NCBI GenBank assembly: GCA_964586285.1
Contig: CAZPHU010000014.1
Span: forward strand, 1 to 58,101
DNA: 58,101 bases
Source: CAZPHU01 sp964586285
Lineage (GTDB): Bacteria; Fibrobacterota; Chitinivibrionia; Chitinivibrionales; CAYFVL01
Reading direction: 5' to 3'
Part shown: positions 41,638-49,722 of the stretch, piece after piece
Layout: each line of letters opens with the position of its first letter
Position numbering within the stretch: the first letter of the stretch is position 1
Notes under the pieces: model-generated
The model's input: the letters and a program-made list of their open reading frames with translations, nothing else
Databases searched by the model: none
What the model was told of the DNA's origin: nothing
Translations under genes and position numbers: made by a program

Positions 41638-43572
41638 CTACTCCTGTTCGACGACCTCTTCCAGTTGGATCTGAAGTTCTTCCCATTTAGCCATGAGATC
41701 ACAATGTTGGCTTTCATTATGCGCTATCTGTTCGTTGAGTTCTTGCAGCTTTTGGAAATTATGAGCATGAGACGGATTGTGCAGTTCACCTTTGAGTTCT
41801 CGGATAGTAGACTCAGACATGTCGATCGAATTTTCTATTTTCTCTATCTGTCTTTCCAGCTGCTTTCGCCGCTTTCTGAAAACGATACGATTTTCCTTTT
41901 CATGATTGACACCCCTTTCGGAATCGAAACGATCGACTTTTGAAGTGGGCTCAAGATCTTTTAAAATCCCTTCTTCAATATAAGAGCGGTATTGCGCAAG
42001 TGTACCGGGAAAGTCTCTGAATGCATGGGGGCGTATTTCAATGATACGGGTTGCGGTTTTACTTATAAAAGCCTCATCATGCGATACAATAACCACGGTT
42101 CCGTCAAAATCGTGCAGCACATCGGCTAGTCGCTGTACCGATTGAATATCCAAATGGTTTGTCGGCTCGTCCAAAAGAAGTACATTGCCCGGATCGGCAA
42201 GGATCGCGGCAAGGGACAAGCGCGCCTTTTCTCCACCCGAAAGTACTTCAACTCTCTTATTGACATCTTCGCCGCTGAATAAAAATGCCCCCAAAATACT
42301 TTGTATATATGTCCGACCAGCTTCGGGAGCAAGCTTTACAATCGTATCATACACAGAGGCGTTTACATCGAGTTGATCCAAGCGATGTTGACTGAAATAA
42401 CGAACGGCGCAATTTTGCCCGACAACCACACTGCCCCGGGTCGGCTCAAGCATACCGGCACATGCTTTTAAAAAAGTTGATTTACCCGCTCCATTAGGAC
42501 CAACGATCGCAACCTTATCGCCGCGGTTGATGGTTACGTTTACGTTCTGTAAAACACTTGGAGCATTACAATAACCCAAAGTTACGTTCTCAAACGAAAA
42601 CGGTACTCTGGCGGTACGACCGGATGGAGGCAAGGTAAAATGCATCGCATGATTCGATTCGATTGCGGGACTACTTATCTGCTCCTTGAGTTTGTCGATT
42701 TGTTTCTGCTTCGACCTTGCCTGGGAAGCTTTTGTGGCCTTAGCTTTGAATCTCTCGACGAATTTTTCCGCTCGAGCTATTTTATCCGTCACGGAATCGA
42801 TTTGTTTTCGCACCTGCAGATTGTATTCATCTTTCCACTCAAAGTATGCGCTTACCGGCAGTTTACGAATGGTTAGTGAGCCATTCACAAGCTCCGCGGT
42901 AGTATCTGTCACCCTGTCAAGAAATGCTCTGTCATGACTTACAATAGCCATGCCGCCGTCGAATTGGCTTAAAAAGGATTCAAGCCAGATCAACGAATCC
43001 ATATCCAGGTGATTGGTAGGCTCATCCAGAAGAAGGAAATCGGGCTGTTTCAATAGAAGTCTTGCGAGAATCACTCGCATACGAAATCCACCCGAGAGCA
43101 ATTCTATACTTTCAGACCAGCTCTTTTCAGGAACACCGAGTCCCGCCAGAAATGATTTTGCACGAGCCTGTAAGCCAAAGATATCATAAATTGCCTGCTT
43201 TTTTTGTACCCTATCAAGAATCGTGGAAATTCTCTGATACTCCTTAGAGCCCTCACGGTGTTCGCTTAACGTCTTGTATAAATGTTCGGTTTGTAAAAGG
43301 TCCTTAAACGGCTCCAGCACGTGGGACATTACCGTATCTTTTGAATCAACATCCATCTCCTGAGGCAAATAGGCGATTTGGTAATCGGAAGGTACGGCGA
43401 TTCTTCCGCTGTTGGGTTCCTCTTTTCCCGCGATCATTCGAAGCAACACACTTTTGCCGGCACCGTTTACCCCAATAACCCCTATTCGAGCGCTTGTTTC
43501 GAGGGATTCGGTTACCGAGTTTAGTAACACCTTTTCCCCAAACTGCTTATGAACGTCTTGCAAAGCAATCAT
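41638..43572 (-). CDS. ABC-F family ATPase (Uup/YheS-like)
   Basis: A 644-residue soluble protein with two ABC domains and no membrane part. Walker A motifs GVNGAGKSVLLRM (first) and GPNGAGKSTFLKA (second); signatures LSGGFRMRVILARLLL and LSGGEKARLSLAAILA; Walker B LLLDEPTNHLD twice. The linker between the domains (about 240-310) is a charged helical pair (KFVERFKAKATKASQARSKQ), the ribosome P-site-reaching element of ABC-F factors. About 80 C-terminal residues form a coiled coil. ABC-F proteins act on the ribosome; a resistance role is not indicated. GGGGA site before the ATG. Confidence 0.93.
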   Translation of the reverse strand: MIALQDVHKQFGEKVLLNSVTESLETSARIGVIGVNGAGKSVLLRMIAGKEEPNSGRIAVPSDYQIAYLPQEMDVDSKDTVMSHVLEPFKDLLQTEHLYKTLSEHREGSKEYQRISTILDRVQKKQAIYDIFGLQARAKSFLAGLGVPEKSWSESIELLSGGFRMRVILARLLLKQPDFLLLDEPTNHLDMDSLIWLESFLSQFDGGMAIVSHDRAFLDRVTDTTAELVNGSLTIRKLPVSAYFEWKDEYNLQVRKQIDSVTDKIARAEKFVERFKAKATKASQARSKQKQIDKLKEQISSPAIESNHAMHFTLPPSGRTARVPFSFENVTLGYCNAPSVLQNVNVTINRGDKVAIVGPNGAGKSTFLKACAGMLEPTRGSVVVGQNCAVRYFSQHRLDQLDVNASVYDTIVKLAPEAGRTYIQSILGAFLFSGEDVNKRVEVLSGGEKARLSLAAILADPGNVLLLDEPTNHLDIQSVQRLADVLHDFDGTVVIVSHDEAFISKTATRIIEIRPHAFRDFPGTLAQYRSYIEEGILKDLEPTSKVDRFDSERGVNHEKENRIVFRKRRKQLERQIEKIENSIDMSESTIRELKGELHNPSHAHNFQKLQELNEQIAHNESQHCDLMAKWEELQIQLEEVVEQE

Positions 43573-44089
43573 TTATTATTTCCCCGATTGTACTTATCTA
43601 TAGATATAACATCTGAAATATAAAAGAGGTGCATGTCTATATGCTTCTGAGCTCGCATGCCCGATTGAAAAAATTTCAGTTAATGTTCAATCACCGGTTT
43701 ACGGCGGCTCATTCTTAATTCGTTTCATGATCAACTTAGGTAAATCTGCGTCGGGTGTTTTTTGAATTAGAACAGGACTCGGGTAGGATTGTTTTTGCTC
43801 ATATCGGACGATCCCTGCAGTTTTTCTCTTTCATGATGCGAACTATTCGCCGTAACTTTGAAAGTCCACACCTTGAACAGGGTGGTTCGACCCGGGACTT
43901 ATGTGGGTAGTTTAAACGATTATTGAAAAGAAATAATTGGCCTATACGCTTAAACAGGGCCGTTTTTCGGGCTCTGATACACCCACTACATGGTTTTGGT
44001 CCGGTTTTTGATGCAGTAATAAAAATGTATTCGAAAGAGAAAATACAGTGGAATAGAAAATCACTAAACAGAAGAATAGGGAGAGATAG
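43573..44089. other. Intergenic region between ABC-F gene and zinc-ribbon gene
   Basis: 517 bases with divergent flanking genes. Around 43862-43900 AGTCC...GGACT and CACC...GGTG inverted pairs could form a nested hairpin, but there is no T run and no known RNA family is recognised. A minus-strand frame of 181 codons across 43799-44344 has irregular composition and no ribosome site. It is left unannotated. Confidence 0.4.
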
Positions 44090-44272
44090 ATGGATAATGA
44101 ACAAATAATTAATGAGTGTGTAATATGCGGAAAAATTCAGATCGACAACTTTTGGTATCCGTCGACAAAATCGCCGCCGCATTCCATGCATCTTAAAGGT
44201 GCCATATGCGATGAGTGCTGGGCTCACCGCCTTAATAAAAGGAAAATGGCCGCGGTCAAGGCGGAATCTTAA
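44090..44272 (+). CDS. Small zinc-ribbon-like protein (60 residues)
   Basis: A 60-residue protein with two CxxC pairs, C10-V-I-C13 and C40-D-E-C43, and a Trp-Tyr/His-rich middle (DNFWYPSTKSPPHSMHLKGA). The layout CxxCgkI...W...H...gaiCdeCw resembles the short CxxCkkIrdd..yW...SHgiCpeC zinc-ribbon tail found on many sensor and response-regulator proteins, here as a free-standing gene. The GGGAGAG ribosome site six bases before the ATG supports translation. A hairpin (44281-44312) follows directly. Function unknown; zinc binding is inferred from the cysteines. Confidence 0.65.
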   Translation: MDNEQIINECVICGKIQIDNFWYPSTKSPPHSMHLKGAICDECWAHRLNKRKMAAVKAES

Positions 44273-44280
44273 GACTATAT

Positions 44281-44312
44281 TCGCGGTGATGAAGGAGCTC
44301 CCATCCCCGCGA
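44281..44312. repeat. Inverted repeat after the zinc-ribbon gene
   Basis: TCGCGGTGATG (44281-44291) pairs with 44302-44312 at 10 of 11 positions, with a 10-base loop that itself contains the palindrome GGAGCTCC (44294-44301). There is no T run, so it is not a standard intrinsic terminator. It could stabilise the 3' end of the small mRNA. Confidence 0.55.
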
Positions 44313-44546
44313 TTGACAAGCAGATAATAATAGCAGCCGAACAAGGACCACGAATGGTGAAAGAGATCTCACAAATGTATAGTAGGACAGTGCCTACTCT
44401 CTTTACACCTCCTTCCTCATTTTCTCGCGTCCTTCAAACCGGTCTACACCTAAAAAATCCGTCGGACGACATCGGAAAATAAGCCGATTGAAGGCGTTTT
44501 ACATAGCCGTACTCTTCCCAAAAAACATCCAGGAAATAAACGGCCG

Positions 44547-44612
44547 AGTTCATTGGCTTTCTTTGGCGTCAATTAGCGTCCATCAGCGGATAATATTTGC
44601 GTTCATTAGCGG
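44547..44612. repeat. Degenerate short tandem repeat (CATTAGCG-type units)
   Basis: About 66 bases made of related 10-13-base units: TTCATTGGC, TTTGGCGT, CAATTAGCGT, CCATCAGCGG, ATTTGCGT, TCATTAGCGG. The common core is close to CATTAGCGK. It lies in the non-coding gap before the terminator of the minus-strand lipoprotein gene. Whether copies exist elsewhere in the genome cannot be seen from here. Confidence 0.55.
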
Positions 44613-44633
44613 CTTTGATCGGAAGCTCTGCCC

Positions 44634-44663
44634 TAAAAAAAAGCCTCTGCACTGGGCAGAGGC
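44634..44663 (-). terminator. Intrinsic terminator of the lipoprotein gene
   Basis: GCCTCTGC (44643-44650) and GCAGAGGC (44656-44663) form an 8-bp perfect stem with a 5-base loop; on the minus strand it is followed by eight or nine T. It lies about 30 bases after the stop at 44695. Confidence 0.88.
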
Positions 44664-44694
44664 TGATATTCATAACAAAGAGCGAGCCGACAGT

Positions 44695-45729
44695 TTAGAA
44701 AAAGTATTTTTCCGAATAGTGCTCATCATTTTCATAGACCAGCTTCTTCACATCTGCTTTCGGTCTTGGGAAAATCAGTAGCATTTCGGTTTCATGTTCC
44801 TGATCCAAGAACTCTTTTGAGCCCATCTTTGAAGAAGGCAATGCCTGATATTTATTTCCGTTTACGTCCACAAGAGAGAACTGACTGGGTCTGAGCTTCA
44901 GTGGATTGTAGGAGTAATTATACATCATAACTTTCGCGGTCAGGCGTGAACCTCCAACACGCTGGGTTGGTACAGCCAACAGTATGTCGTACTTATTTAC
45001 CGAATAGTAGATTGTCGAATCTGGCTTATCATGCACAACAGCCTCGTACGCTGAATAGCTTTTGACATTTTTCTTGCGAAGTTTGCTCAGAAGCTCCTGA
45101 GCTTCTTTGTGATCCTTGTCATAGTAGAGGGTCAGGAGAGTAAGAAATTCGGCTCGAATTAAAGATTCATGACTTTCGCTGTCTTTTCCGTTTTCGAATT
45201 CAGTCTCCGCCATGACAAAGTTTTCTTCAGCCAGGCTTTTTACAATCTTTTCCTTTTTGGACTGTATGGGAGACTTATCTACCGCAACGTTCATTGCTTT
45301 ATCCAAAAATTCCATTGCTTCATACGTCTTTTGTTTTGCGAAACTGGAATCGGCAAGATTTGTCAGAAGATTTGCGTATAGGGTTTTCAGTTCCGGATCA
45401 ACTTCGGGATTTAAAGTACTGTCGATATCTTCCAGCAAAAGAGGAAGCGCATCCATATTGGCGCTACCTTCGTTCAGCACCATGTTTGCGCGAAACAGAG
45501 ACACTTCGATGAAGCGATTTCTAAGACGGGGGGTAACTTTTTCCGGCGCCTTCTTAAGAGCCGTTCTGAAATGGATATATGCTTCTTTTTTCAACAATCG
45601 CTGAGCATCACCTTGCGCCTTCTGAGAAGCTTTATAAGCCTTGTTACCCTTGTTTTCATACGATGATGTGCATGAGGCGAGCATCATTAACACTGACAAG
45701 CAGATAACCGCCTTTAAAAAATGGTTCAT
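44695..45729 (-). CDS. Putative lipoprotein of unknown function, helical-repeat type
   Basis: The frame is open from 45810, but the ATG at 45729 has a strong AGGAGG site and starts a lipoprotein signal: basic start, hydrophobic core, lipobox L-A-S-C20; 344 residues. Residues about 25-220 are charged helices with TPR-like spacing (EAYIHFRTALKKAPEKVTPR, SFAKQKTYEAMEFLDKAMNV, SHESLIRAEFLTLLTLYYD). The last about 110 residues form a beta-rich domain (KYDILLAVPTQRVGGSRLTA, PSQFSLVDVNGNKYQALPSS, resembling DUF4352-type ligand folds). It has its own terminator. No close neighbour suggests a role. Confidence 0.7.
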   Translation of the reverse strand: MNHFLKAVICLSVLMMLASCTSSYENKGNKAYKASQKAQGDAQRLLKKEAYIHFRTALKKAPEKVTPRLRNRFIEVSLFRANMVLNEGSANMDALPLLLEDIDSTLNPEVDPELKTLYANLLTNLADSSFAKQKTYEAMEFLDKAMNVAVDKSPIQSKKEKIVKSLAEENFVMAETEFENGKDSESHESLIRAEFLTLLTLYYDKDHKEAQELLSKLRKKNVKSYSAYEAVVHDKPDSTIYYSVNKYDILLAVPTQRVGGSRLTAKVMMYNYSYNPLKLRPSQFSLVDVNGNKYQALPSSKMGSKEFLDQEHETEMLLIFPRPKADVKKLVYENDEHYSEKYFF

Positions 45730-46073
45730 TCTGTCCTCCTTAACCGGGAAAAACGGGAAAAGTTTAACTTTCGGAGTATCTTTGTGCCGAAAATATATTC
45801 GCGGGATCAAATAGTCACACTTTTACGTCTAATAAGATGTTTTATTCATACTGCCCCTGTCAATAGAGCCGTCTTTTTTCTGATAATTGCAGCGTTGAAA
45901 CAGGTTTTTGAAGCAGTTAACACGATTTTTTTGTTTTTAAAGTTCCAAGACAGGCTCAAATTCCGCAGTCGACTTAACCGCTGAACTTTAGAAAGTATAG
46001 GAATCCTTCGAGTGATTTCGACATACAGTCAATTATATTTGTGTGCCGTAACTCCTTTAACCCGAAATTACCA
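45730..46073. other. Divergent promoter region between lipoprotein gene and cca
   Basis: 344 bases that must hold the promoters of both flanking genes. The AGGAGG site of the lipoprotein lies at the left end; no clear ribosome site precedes cca. I see no repeat, hairpin or small gene here. Confidence 0.5.
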
Positions 46074-47393
46074 ATGGAATACGATTTTCTTGATACCGTT
46101 GCGTTCAAAATAGTTAAAAGGCTGCTGGACGAGGGATACGAAGCCTATTATGCGGGGGGTTTTGTGCGTGACCGGCTGCTTGGCGTCTCTCACGAGCAGG
46201 CGGATATTGATATCGCAACCAATGCCCGCCCCGAAACTATTTCAGCGCTTTTTGATAACGTTGTCGGCGTTGGTGAGCATTTCGGTGTAATGCTGGTAAT
46301 TGAGAAAGGTATCTCCTTTGAAGTCGCCACTTTCAGGTCGGATATAGGTAGTGCCGACGGCCGTCACCCGGAAAAAGTAGTGTACTCAAGCGCCCGGGAG
46401 GATGCTCAGAGGCGGGATTTTACCATAAACGGCCTCTTTTACGATCCCATAAAAAAAGCTACCCTTGATTATGTAGGGGGACAAGCCGATCTGGATAAAG
46501 GTATCGTTCGAAGCATCGGCAATCCGGGGCAGCGTTTTGAGGAAGACTACCTTCGATTACTTAGAGCGGTACGATTCTCCGCGAGATTCTCTTTTGCGAT
46601 TGAACCCAGGACATGGGAGGCGGTTGTCACACATGCCGCATCAATAACAAAAGTGTCTCAGGAGAGGATCTTCCAGGAGCTTACAAAGATGCTCACCGGC
46701 CCTAACCCACAAGTGGCAGTTAAACTCCTTTTCGATTCGGGCCTTCTTTGCCGTATCCTGAAAGAAGTCAGTGACACGGCAGGTATTGAGCAACCACCCG
46801 AGTTTCATCCCGAAGGTGATGTTTTCATTCACACTCTTTTAGCGCTTGAATATCTAAGGAACCCTTCCCCGGTCACGGCCTGGAGCACTCTCCTTCACGA
46901 TATCGGCAAACCGCCGACGATGAGTCGTGAAGATCGTATTCGATTTAATAATCACCATCATGTCGGTGCAATCATGGCAAAAAGCGTTCTGCGAAGGCTA
47001 AGGGCTCCACGAAAGCTTATCGAAAGTGTCGCCGAGTGCATAGAAAATCATATGAATTGGATGAATGTCACCCAAATGCGTCTTTCCACCCTGAAGAAGT
47101 TCCTTGCACGTCCGACCATAAAAGATGAGCTGGAGCTTCATCGTGTTGACTGCCTGGCTAGCCACGGGGATTTGGAAAACTACTATTTCATTCTCCAAAA
47201 GCAAAAGGAGTTCCAAGCCCAGTCCATTCGTCCCAAACCGCTTCTGGGCGGAAAGGACCTTATAACCCTGGGGTTTCGCCCCGGGCCCATATTTGGGGAA
47301 ATACTAAACTCTGTGTATGAACAGCAGCTGGAGGAGCGGATCAGCTCCAGGCAACAGGCTGTCGATTGGGTCAAAAAAGAGTATCCCAACTAA
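46074..47393 (+). CDS. cca: CCA tRNA nucleotidyltransferase / poly(A) polymerase family, with HD domain
   Basis: Class II nucleotidyltransferase that adds or repairs the 3' CCA of tRNA. A frame begins with GTG at 46041, but the ATG at 46074 places the start normally before the catalytic region; neither has a clear ribosome site. With the ATG the protein has 439 residues. Motifs: YYAGGFVRDRLLG, ADIDIATNARPETI (catalytic carboxylates), QRRDFTINGLFYDP and EDYLRLLRAVRFSARFSF. The C-terminal half has an HD domain (WSTLLHDIGKPPT, FNNHHHVGAIMA), as in E. coli-type Cca. Distinction from poly(A) polymerase is not certain from motifs. Confidence 0.9.
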   Translation: MEYDFLDTVAFKIVKRLLDEGYEAYYAGGFVRDRLLGVSHEQADIDIATNARPETISALFDNVVGVGEHFGVMLVIEKGISFEVATFRSDIGSADGRHPEKVVYSSAREDAQRRDFTINGLFYDPIKKATLDYVGGQADLDKGIVRSIGNPGQRFEEDYLRLLRAVRFSARFSFAIEPRTWEAVVTHAASITKVSQERIFQELTKMLTGPNPQVAVKLLFDSGLLCRILKEVSDTAGIEQPPEFHPEGDVFIHTLLALEYLRNPSPVTAWSTLLHDIGKPPTMSREDRIRFNNHHHVGAIMAKSVLRRLRAPRKLIESVAECIENHMNWMNVTQMRLSTLKKFLARPTIKDELELHRVDCLASHGDLENYYFILQKQKEFQAQSIRPKPLLGGKDLITLGFRPGPIFGEILNSVYEQQLEERISSRQQAVDWVKKEYPN

Positions 47394-47420
47394 GGGAGCG
47401 AAGTGCTGATAAGGCACACC

Positions 47421-47453
47421 AAAAGAGGAGCTAAATCGGCATTAAGCTCTTTT
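47421..47453 (+). terminator. Possible terminator hairpin after cca
   Basis: AAAAGAGGAGCT (47421-47432) can pair with AAGCTCTTTT (47444-47453) with one bulged base; the T run is short (TCTTTTCT). It is about 28 bases past the cca stop. Confidence 0.4.
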
Positions 47454-47525
47454 CTGCTCGTACTGAAACGACGGTCTTGCCCATTTTTATTTTCATGATA
47501 ACTATTTATTACCGATACTCGTATC

Positions 47526-47554
47526 TTGTGTAGCGCATTAAGAGAAACTATATT
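47526..47554 (+). promoter_or_regulatory. Candidate promoter of the rimP-nusA-infB operon
   Basis: TTGTGT (47526-47531) and TATATT (47549-47554), 17-base spacer, about 77 bases before the rimP ATG. The -10 matches consensus at 5/6. The predicted start near 47561 precedes the hairpin at 47581. Confidence 0.4.
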
Positions 47555-47580
47555 ATACCCTTGGGTTGTTTTGAGTTTTG

Positions 47581-47600
47581 CGGGCGAAAGCCCGTTTTTT
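47581..47600 (+). terminator. Intrinsic terminator or attenuator in the rimP leader
   Basis: CGGGC-GAAA-GCCCG (47581-47594) is followed by six T (47595-47600). It sits 31 bases before the rimP start. It may end cca read-through or, if the promoter at 47526 is used, act as an attenuator of the operon. Confidence 0.7.
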
Positions 47601-47630
47601 ATTAGAATCCTTTTAAAAAGATAACTTTCT

Positions 47631-48089
47631 ATGGATAAGCTTGAACGAATTCGACCGCTAATCGAGAGAAAGATCGAGCAGTACGGTCTGGAGCTTTATG
47701 ATATCAAGTATATCCGTGCGGGTTCACGATCGATTCTGCGGGTCTTTATCGACAAGGAGTCGGGCGTTACAATCGATGACTGTGAGATGGTCAGTAACGA
47801 GCTGTCGATGCTGCTGGATGTTGAGGAGTTTTCTCAATCGCCTTACAGCTTGGAGGTTTCGTCTCCGGGCGTCGACCGGCCGCTGATTACCACAAAAGAC
47901 TTCTCAAGAGCAGCTGGACGACACGTAAAATTGCGAGTACAAGGGGAAGATCAAAAGACACGAACGGTTACCGGAAAGCTTCTTTCTTGTGACGACTCGC
48001 GGCTTGTGCTCGAAGTAAACAACAGAGAACGCATTACCATCGACCGTTCAACCGTATTGAGTGGAAAGGTTGAAGTAACATTTCATTGA
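47631..48089 (+). CDS. rimP: Ribosome maturation factor RimP
   Basis: A 152-residue factor for 30S subunit maturation. The two-domain pattern is clear: N-terminal IERKIEQYGLELYDIKYIRA and ILRVFIDKESGVTIDDCEMV, then PYSLEVSSPGVDRPL, the family signature, and a C-terminal SH3-like part (GKLLSCDDSRLVLEVNN). It heads the order rimP-nusA-infB, conserved across most bacteria, and lies 24 bases before nusA. Confidence 0.96.
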   Translation: MDKLERIRPLIERKIEQYGLELYDIKYIRAGSRSILRVFIDKESGVTIDDCEMVSNELSMLLDVEEFSQSPYSLEVSSPGVDRPLITTKDFSRAAGRHVKLRVQGEDQKTRTVTGKLLSCDDSRLVLEVNNRERITIDRSTVLSGKVEVTFH

Positions 48090-48113
48090 CCCTGGTGGAA
48101 GGACGGAAAAACA

Positions 48114-49595
48114 ATGGCGACCAAAAGAAAAACACGTAGTGAGACGGTCAAGGCGACTGATATTGTTGATGCTCTCACGAAGGTCACCAAGGAAAAGAGT
48201 ATTGGAATAGAACTTGTTCTGGACACTCTCAAGGATGCTCTGGCAACAGCCGCGAAGCGGTATCTGGGCAAACCGATCAATGTAGAAGTTAATATAGATC
48301 GGGAAAAAGGAATCATAGAGGTATTTACCCGTCAGTTTGTTGTGGATGAGGTAGAAGATCCCGAAACTCAGATAGACTTGGAAGACGCGCAGGAGATCGA
48401 TGCCGATCTTCAGGTTGGAGACGAGCTTATTCAGGATCTGGATATAGATCATTTTGGACGTGCCGCCATTCAGACGGCAAAACAAGTAATCGTACAAAGG
48501 GTACGTGAAGCCGAGCGGGACAAGATTTTTACCGATTATTCGGAGAGAATCGGCGAGCTGGTTACAGGAACGGTTCAACAGATAGACAAGGGCAATATTC
48601 TTCTTAATCTTGGGCGCACCGAAGCTGTCATTCCTTATAAAGAGCAGATACATCGCGAGCGATACCGTCAGGGCGACACGATTCGCGGCTGTATTGTTGA
48701 TGTCAAGAACAATCAAAAAGGACCGCAGGTGATTGTATCACGTACAAGTCCCATGTTTCTTGAGCGGCTTTTTGAGCTGGAAGTGCCCGAAATATTCGAG
48801 CGTATCGTTCGAATTATCAAGGTTGTACGTGCACCGGGGCAACGTGCCAAGGTGGCGGTCACATCCAGTGACAGCCGAGTCGATCCGGTTGGAGCGTGTG
48901 TGGGTATGCGCGGCAACCGTGTTCAGGCTATCGTTAGAGAGTTGTCCAACGAACGAATGGACATAATCAACTGGACCGATGAGCAGTCTCTTCTGGTCCG
49001 CCGCGTTTTTTCTCCCGCCGAAGTAAAGCGTGTGTTTCCCGTTGGTGAGTATAAACTGGTGGTTATCATAGCCGAGGAAGACCTTGCTCAAGCGATCGGC
49101 AAAGAGGGGGTCAATATAAAGCTTGCCTCAAAGATGCTTGAGCAGGAAATAGACGTATATGGGGACGAGGAGTTTGCGAACCTGACGGATGAGGAGCGCG
49201 AGGAGGCGCTTAGGGAGCAGATCATAGAAGAGGAAGAATCCGAAGAATTCGAATACGACGCGCTTTCTGTTGATACTGAAGGTGAAGCACTTCAGGAGAG
49301 TGATGTTGGTGAGAGGTTTGGAAGCGCCGAGCAGCATCTTGACATCGATGATGAGCAGAGCGTCGAGGAGCTTACCGAGCAGCAGAATCATGAGATGGAT
49401 GAAGCCCGCCGGCCTGAAGAACAGGATTGGAGCGGGAATGATGACGAAGATGATGTTCAGACTGATTTGATTGAGCAGGCATCAGAAGAATTGACTGAAA
49501 AAGAAGACGATGTTAAAGAAGCGATAGAGCGGTCGGAGCGGAAGCAACACGAAGAGCAGGAAGAGCGGGAAGAAGAAGGGGAAGACAGGGATTAA
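48114..49595 (+). CDS. nusA: Transcription termination/antitermination factor NusA
   Basis: RNA polymerase-associated pausing and termination factor, 493 residues. The N-terminal polymerase-binding domain is followed by an S1 domain (LVTGTVQQIDKGNILLNLGR) and two KH domains (VGACVGMRGNRVQAIVRELS, AIGKEGVNIKLASKMLEQEI). After about residue 355 the protein continues as a long acidic low-complexity tail (repeated Glu/Asp/Gln, ending EEQEEREEEGEDRD) instead of the helix-hairpin-helix AR1/AR2 repeats of E. coli NusA. The tail occupies more than a quarter of the protein. GGAAGGACGG lies before the ATG. Confidence 0.96.
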   Translation: MATKRKTRSETVKATDIVDALTKVTKEKSIGIELVLDTLKDALATAAKRYLGKPINVEVNIDREKGIIEVFTRQFVVDEVEDPETQIDLEDAQEIDADLQVGDELIQDLDIDHFGRAAIQTAKQVIVQRVREAERDKIFTDYSERIGELVTGTVQQIDKGNILLNLGRTEAVIPYKEQIHRERYRQGDTIRGCIVDVKNNQKGPQVIVSRTSPMFLERLFELEVPEIFERIVRIIKVVRAPGQRAKVAVTSSDSRVDPVGACVGMRGNRVQAIVRELSNERMDIINWTDEQSLLVRRVFSPAEVKRVFPVGEYKLVVIIAEEDLAQAIGKEGVNIKLASKMLEQEIDVYGDEEFANLTDEEREEALREQIIEEEESEEFEYDALSVDTEGEALQESDVGERFGSAEQHLDIDDEQSVEELTEQQNHEMDEARRPEEQDWSGNDDEDDVQTDLIEQASEELTEKEDDVKEAIERSERKQHEEQEEREEEGEDRD

Positions 49596-49722
49596 CTGTT
49601 TACCGTACGTAAGCGTTTCCTGAGGAGGGGCATCTAATGTCCGTTTAGTTTAAAATTTAACGCACAGTCCCGTCTCTGCGACGCACCCATGATACGCGTC
49701 GATAGATAACGAGAGGTGGAGT

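Noticed and set aside
43862..43900. Nested inverted repeats upstream of the ABC-F gene as a possible leader RNA
   Set aside because: Stems are only 4-5 bp with long loops, there is no T run or leader peptide, and the position is about 290 bases from the ABC-F start.
43799..44344. Minus-strand 181-codon open frame across the zinc-ribbon gene
   Set aside because: Irregular composition, no ribosome site, no motif, and it overlaps a better-supported small gene on the plus strand.
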